Of a DNA stretch of 64,000 nucleotides, positions 61,901-64,000 are shown in pieces (within the stretch, counting starts at the first letter, position 1; each line of letters starts with the position of its first letter). This DNA comes from Chrysophaeum taylorii (taxonomy: Eukaryota > Sar > Pelagophyceae > Pelagomonadales > Pelagomonadaceae): NCBI GenBank assembly GCA_029834535.1, contig JAQMWT010000344.1, positions 558,001 through 622,000 on the forward strand, given 5' to 3'. Below the pieces are notes generated by a model. The model did not search any database. It worked only from the letters and a program-made list of their open reading frames with translations, and was not told the DNA's origin. The position numbers and the translations under genes were made by a program.

Positions 61901-63615
61901 GGGGGGCGTCGCCCAAAGGAGACGAACCACAAGAGCTTGCGGCATACCGAAGAAGTTTCGTCCGCACGTCAAAGCCTGTGTTTCGCTACGTAAAGGAGCA
62001 GGAAACCCCAGATCTGGTGAGGCGGAAGCGTGCGGACGAGGATTCCGCACGAACGCGGCGAGAAGCTGCCGCCGATCCAACCTTCGAGGCTGTTCGACCC
62101 AAAGATCCGATAATCAACTTGTCTGGGGGACTCGGCCGCGACAAGCTCGAGATCCTCCACAAGGACATCGTGCGACTTTCCCATTTCGGTTCGCCGACGC
62201 ATCGCAAAGCGCTCAAGGCGCCCCGTAGTCCCCCTAGTAGGGATGTCGAGTCCGCTTTTCGCGCTTTACGGCCGGAGGAAACGGGTGCGGTCTCCGCCTT
62301 TATGGCGCCGGAGCGCGGTGAGTTCGCAGACGAGAACGACGAAGGCGACGTCCTGGAGCTCTCGCCGGCATCGCCGCCGCGCAAGCCTGCCGGGTTCACG
62401 TTCCCAAAAGCGGAGCGGCTTAATCCACCACAGGATTCAAAAGAAGGGGACGCGCTCGATCTCGATGCGGACCGCGAGGCCATCGGAAGGCGAACGGCGC
62501 CGGGACACCGGTTCATGCATTTCTCAAAGCAAGCCGAAGACTTCGCGGCGTTGTCGGCGCCATCGCCCGACGACGAGGAACTTTGGCTGTCCCCGCGACC
62601 CATCGAGCGGTCGGAGCCGGGGGGCGTGTCGTTCTCGAAGGCACCGCGCTTCGAGAACGACGACGTCCGCGGGGACGCGACGCCACAGCCAACGCTCGCT
62701 TTGTCGCCGCGCCAGGCAGGCAAGCCGCGGACGGACGCAGGAATTTTCGACTTTTACTCGCGGCAGTCGGCTCGCTGGGAGGTGGACCTCCATCTGAGCC
62801 TCGACGAGGCCGAGCTCGACGCGGCGTGGCTGGCCAGCGAGCTCGAGGCCGCGCCACGCATCGACGAGGCAGAGCGCGCGGCGCGAGGCGCGCTGCAGCT
62901 CGCGGCGGCCGAGTCGAGCCGCCGCGCGCCAGACTTCTCCGGTTGTCGCAGCCAACGCTTCGAGACGACACGCGAACCGCGAGAAGGCGACGCCCTGGAC
63001 CTCGACCCGAATGACGATCTTCGACGCGCGGGCACGGGGGCCGTCGCGTGGTCGCGCCAATCAGATCGCTGGCGACCTCCCGAGAATGACCACGAGGGCG
63101 ATGTCCTGAAACTCGAGCTTGTTGTTGCTGACGAGGTGCCGCCGCGCGGTCACGTCGACTGGAGCCTCGCACCTCCCAGAGAACAGTCATCGAATCAGAA
63201 GAAGTTTGATCATCCGTTACTCGGGCCCGAGTCCGACGTCGCCCTACGCCGACGACTTCCAAACGTGGTCGACATAGAAAATCAACAGAGTCGCGACCAA
63301 GGTCTCCCTGCTGACGTCGACGCCGCGCGCGAAGGCGACGTGCTCCTCCTGAGTCCGGGCTCGGCCTACGCGCGGAGGTCGACCGAGCAGGCTCCGCGCG
63401 CCGTCCACTTCCCACCCAAGCAGCAGCAGAAGATTCGAACGGGGAAGCAGCCCGAGAAGAACCAACAACAGCGCGTCCCTCCCACACAAAAGTCACCGGC
63501 ATCACCATCGCGGCCGCAAGATACCGTGCTCAAAGGCGACGGCACGAACCTCGTCGTCGCGCTCGCGCGCCTCAAAGTCGCCGTCGACGACTCGAACCGT
63601 CCTCGGCAAAAATAA
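58948..63615 (+). CDS. Large sperm-tail PG-rich-repeat protein with Cys motifs and Tudor-like domain
   Basis: 1555 residues in one exon. Scattered PG-rich (STPGR/SHIPPO) repeats: SPGPGSYDV (about 59.45 kb), TGPGKYDP (about 61.08), APGGYDV (about 61.22) and GPSAYDV (about 61.70); such proteins sit on axonemal doublet microtubules. Two related Cys motifs, CARCYAQCWWGCECECH (59539-59592) and CCAATCYYGCRCTCH (60316-60363), could bind zinc. A Tudor-like fold follows (LGERVEVRGIHSDACFGGVV to DVHYDDGKYETGV). Long Arg/Ala/Glu helices lie at 61.3-61.5 kb. The last third (62.3-63.4 kb) has about seven copies of a 40-residue repeat with an EGD(V/A)L-x-L-x-P start and an F-S-K-x-x-R-F end. An N-terminal coiled coil (ARTQVAALRREIQTLREAL) may dimerise it. 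A basal-body or axoneme role is likely. Confidence 0.72.
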   Translation: MEEAREGLSANDRARTQVAALRREIQTLREALVTSAQENERAVVPQAPDARTGANQVPDQVPDAQIETVVQDMTFDGQNKQMIMPSGGSNGGSKPRWRPPVRRAMPPPSGIALAKARAALSNHKLGKTAKHFVCVANLGPRGGPEEYATREAKRAKRLKMMNQGHQSPGPGSYDVTPPLPCEPRIAAAKTHEKRRRQLCARCYAQCWWGCECECHDMVDDDAPSESVSTRGAPSTTTETPPVAELTSEPRSSSRTRVVPPQWVRTLLKRNQDAGDFSVELRELDAALRRPPTSPDDGDEAATRLVAKVVRAAKNKDGTVAQWFARVCDINGEVISNDDLSATIAEMQRRLDGITEAALAELLVFATDHNEALSWGCLRAAVHRTLLAPRVVASRVRRSLDIRKERTADLFQRAQSKTAAGLASIIAPCLGSLVEEFAGPITQTIVEGPYPVRQPTRACCAATCYYGCRCTCHETNITQHQPRKRQGEEEEEEEEEEDERVKTLSLELGERVEVRGIHSDACFGGVVACVYEDAIDVHYDDGKYETGVALSRLDRSHALLREPSSQREPKDPPRRQLVPSTKIEPSRKIAMPQKPEPPIDAVVQPRLRGVVAWRPPSRKKKVEDVVGKDERESGLEQAERAVAKRRDVGAYAWSTVDRGLLPKAVETLDFEKEMPETPVSLQGGVRAHVPSYVYNEPSTPPLRSIKNSFEGNTGPGKYDPQWEATRRRAPEARIGEKKTKPTPQAALLQWRRRRDARKTAPGGYDVERAEAASSRHSRVVGGHIMPGRQHRARLRPDQMAQELEEAERLARKRRRTEQRAARERKRADRALRAKFRRWRSEKLGVAESKLSTSSEEDCKDDDESKTIESTDDEAATPASLARATRRHQAVATIRPEPQTPEAVAKKRFDVKMREARRGPSAYDVEKSYALVEPKVAGGARFGAEAKTRTNKLRTRAAVMIGIKRAAEQAARAARDKLVAPQLQHAWGASPKGDEPQELAAYRRSFVRTSKPVFRYVKEQETPDLVRRKRADEDSARTRREAAADPTFEAVRPKDPIINLSGGLGRDKLEILHKDIVRLSHFGSPTHRKALKAPRSPPSRDVESAFRALRPEETGAVSAFMAPERGEFADENDEGDVLELSPASPPRKPAGFTFPKAERLNPPQDSKEGDALDLDADREAIGRRTAPGHRFMHFSKQAEDFAALSAPSPDDEELWLSPRPIERSEPGGVSFSKAPRFENDDVRGDATPQPTLALSPRQAGKPRTDAGIFDFYSRQSARWEVDLHLSLDEAELDAAWLASELEAAPRIDEAERAARGALQLAAAESSRRAPDFSGCRSQRFETTREPREGDALDLDPNDDLRRAGTGAVAWSRQSDRWRPPENDHEGDVLKLELVVADEVPPRGHVDWSLAPPREQSSNQKKFDHPLLGPESDVALRRRLPNVVDIENQQSRDQGLPADVDAAREGDVLLLSPGSAYARRSTEQAPRAVHFPPKQQQKIRTGKQPEKNQQQRVPPTQKSPASPSRPQDTVLKGDGTNLVVALARLKVAVDDSNRPRQK

Positions 63616-63679
63616 ATAATAGGACGGACAATCTCGTGCATGACCCACCCAAAAAAGGAGTGTCATTCGTCGGAATGAC

Positions 63680-64000
63680 TTATCTCCACGCCCTCGAGGT
63701 CGTCGTCCTTTTCGATGATGACGATAGCGAGACGGGCGTTCTGGGGACGCGGTGCCCGGCGCGAAGTTCGTGGAGCCGTCGGGCGGCGCGCGCACGAGTC
63801 TTGGTGTCGTGGCCCTCGCAGATAGCGTGTATAGCCGTGAGAACCTCCCGTTCGCGGTTGGGATCTCCCGCGGGAGGGAGGGCGTCGAGGAGCGCGTCGC
63901 GGAGGCAGTCGCGCCGACGTCGGTCAGCCCCCCTCGCGAGAGCGATGTCGACGTCGGTAAGCGTTTCCTCGAGACGGGCTTGGACTATGTCGGCGGTGGC
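63680..64000 (-). CDS. C-terminal part of an unidentified alpha-helical protein (cut by right edge)
   Basis: A minus-strand frame is open from the right edge to a stop at 63680-63682. It reads ADIVQARLEETLTDVDIALA, CLRDALLDALPPAGDPNRER, EVLTAIHAICEGHDTKTRAR, then RRLHELRAGHRVPRTPV. It is Ala/Leu/Arg-rich and predicted helical. An alternative end in another frame (IVIIEKDDDLEGVEISHSDE, stop at 63663) could be used if a small intron with an acceptor near 63758 exists. Family not recognised. Convergent with the PG-rich-repeat gene (64 bp between stops). Confidence 0.5.
   Translation of the reverse strand, partial: ATADIVQARLEETLTDVDIALARGADRRRRDCLRDALLDALPPAGDPNREREVLTAIHAICEGHDTKTRARAARRLHELRAGHRVPRTPVSLSSSSKRTTTSRAWR

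Overview
This is a window of nuclear DNA from a unicellular, probably flagellated eukaryote. Evidence: GT-AG introns, many of them only 44-62 nt, interrupt conserved domains; the genes are eukaryotic (TSR1, poly(A) polymerase, DYRK kinase, cyclin L, PGAP1, FYVE, WW and PWWP proteins); and several products are of cytoskeletal or flagellar type (striated-fibre assemblin, sperm-tail PG-rich repeat protein, CSPP1-like protein). GC-rich compact genes, a cytochrome-b5 front-end desaturase and the overall style suggest a microalga, perhaps a stramenopile such as a pelagophyte. That placement is inference.

Layout. 1-10.6 kb: TSR1 (cut by the left edge) head-to-head with a small membrane protein, a two-pore-type cation channel, a prenylcysteine oxidase, a four-exon WW protein, and a 2-oxoglutarate dioxygenase fused to a HAD phosphatase. 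11.8-26.4 kb: a PWWP protein, an FKBP isomerase, a coiled-coil protein, a DYRK kinase, a poly(A) polymerase, a CRT-like transporter and a 1272-residue CSPP1-like protein. 26.4-34.4 kb: an unidentified multi-exon gene, a 1667-residue armadillo/ankyrin protein and cyclin L. 36.8-44.7 kb: a broken Ty3/gypsy-like retroelement on the minus strand that carries a cytosine-5 DNA methyltransferase-like domain between protease and reverse transcriptase; this is the most interesting object here. 45.5-54.0 kb: front-end desaturase, SF-assemblin, an HTTM/gamma-carboxylase-like membrane protein and PGAP1. 54.7-56.8 kb: Helitron helicase remnant, minisatellite, orphan FYVE exon and a double CS-domain protein. 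58-64 kb: cyclophilin, a 1555-residue PG-rich-repeat protein and the 3' part of a minus-strand gene.

Genes are tightly packed and very often divergent: seven head-to-head pairs were noted, six of them with start codons only 60-430 bp apart. Several share small AT-rich palindromes in the gap. No rRNA, tRNA or CRISPR was found. Start codons were set to ATG; intron positions were read by eye from splice signals plus homology.
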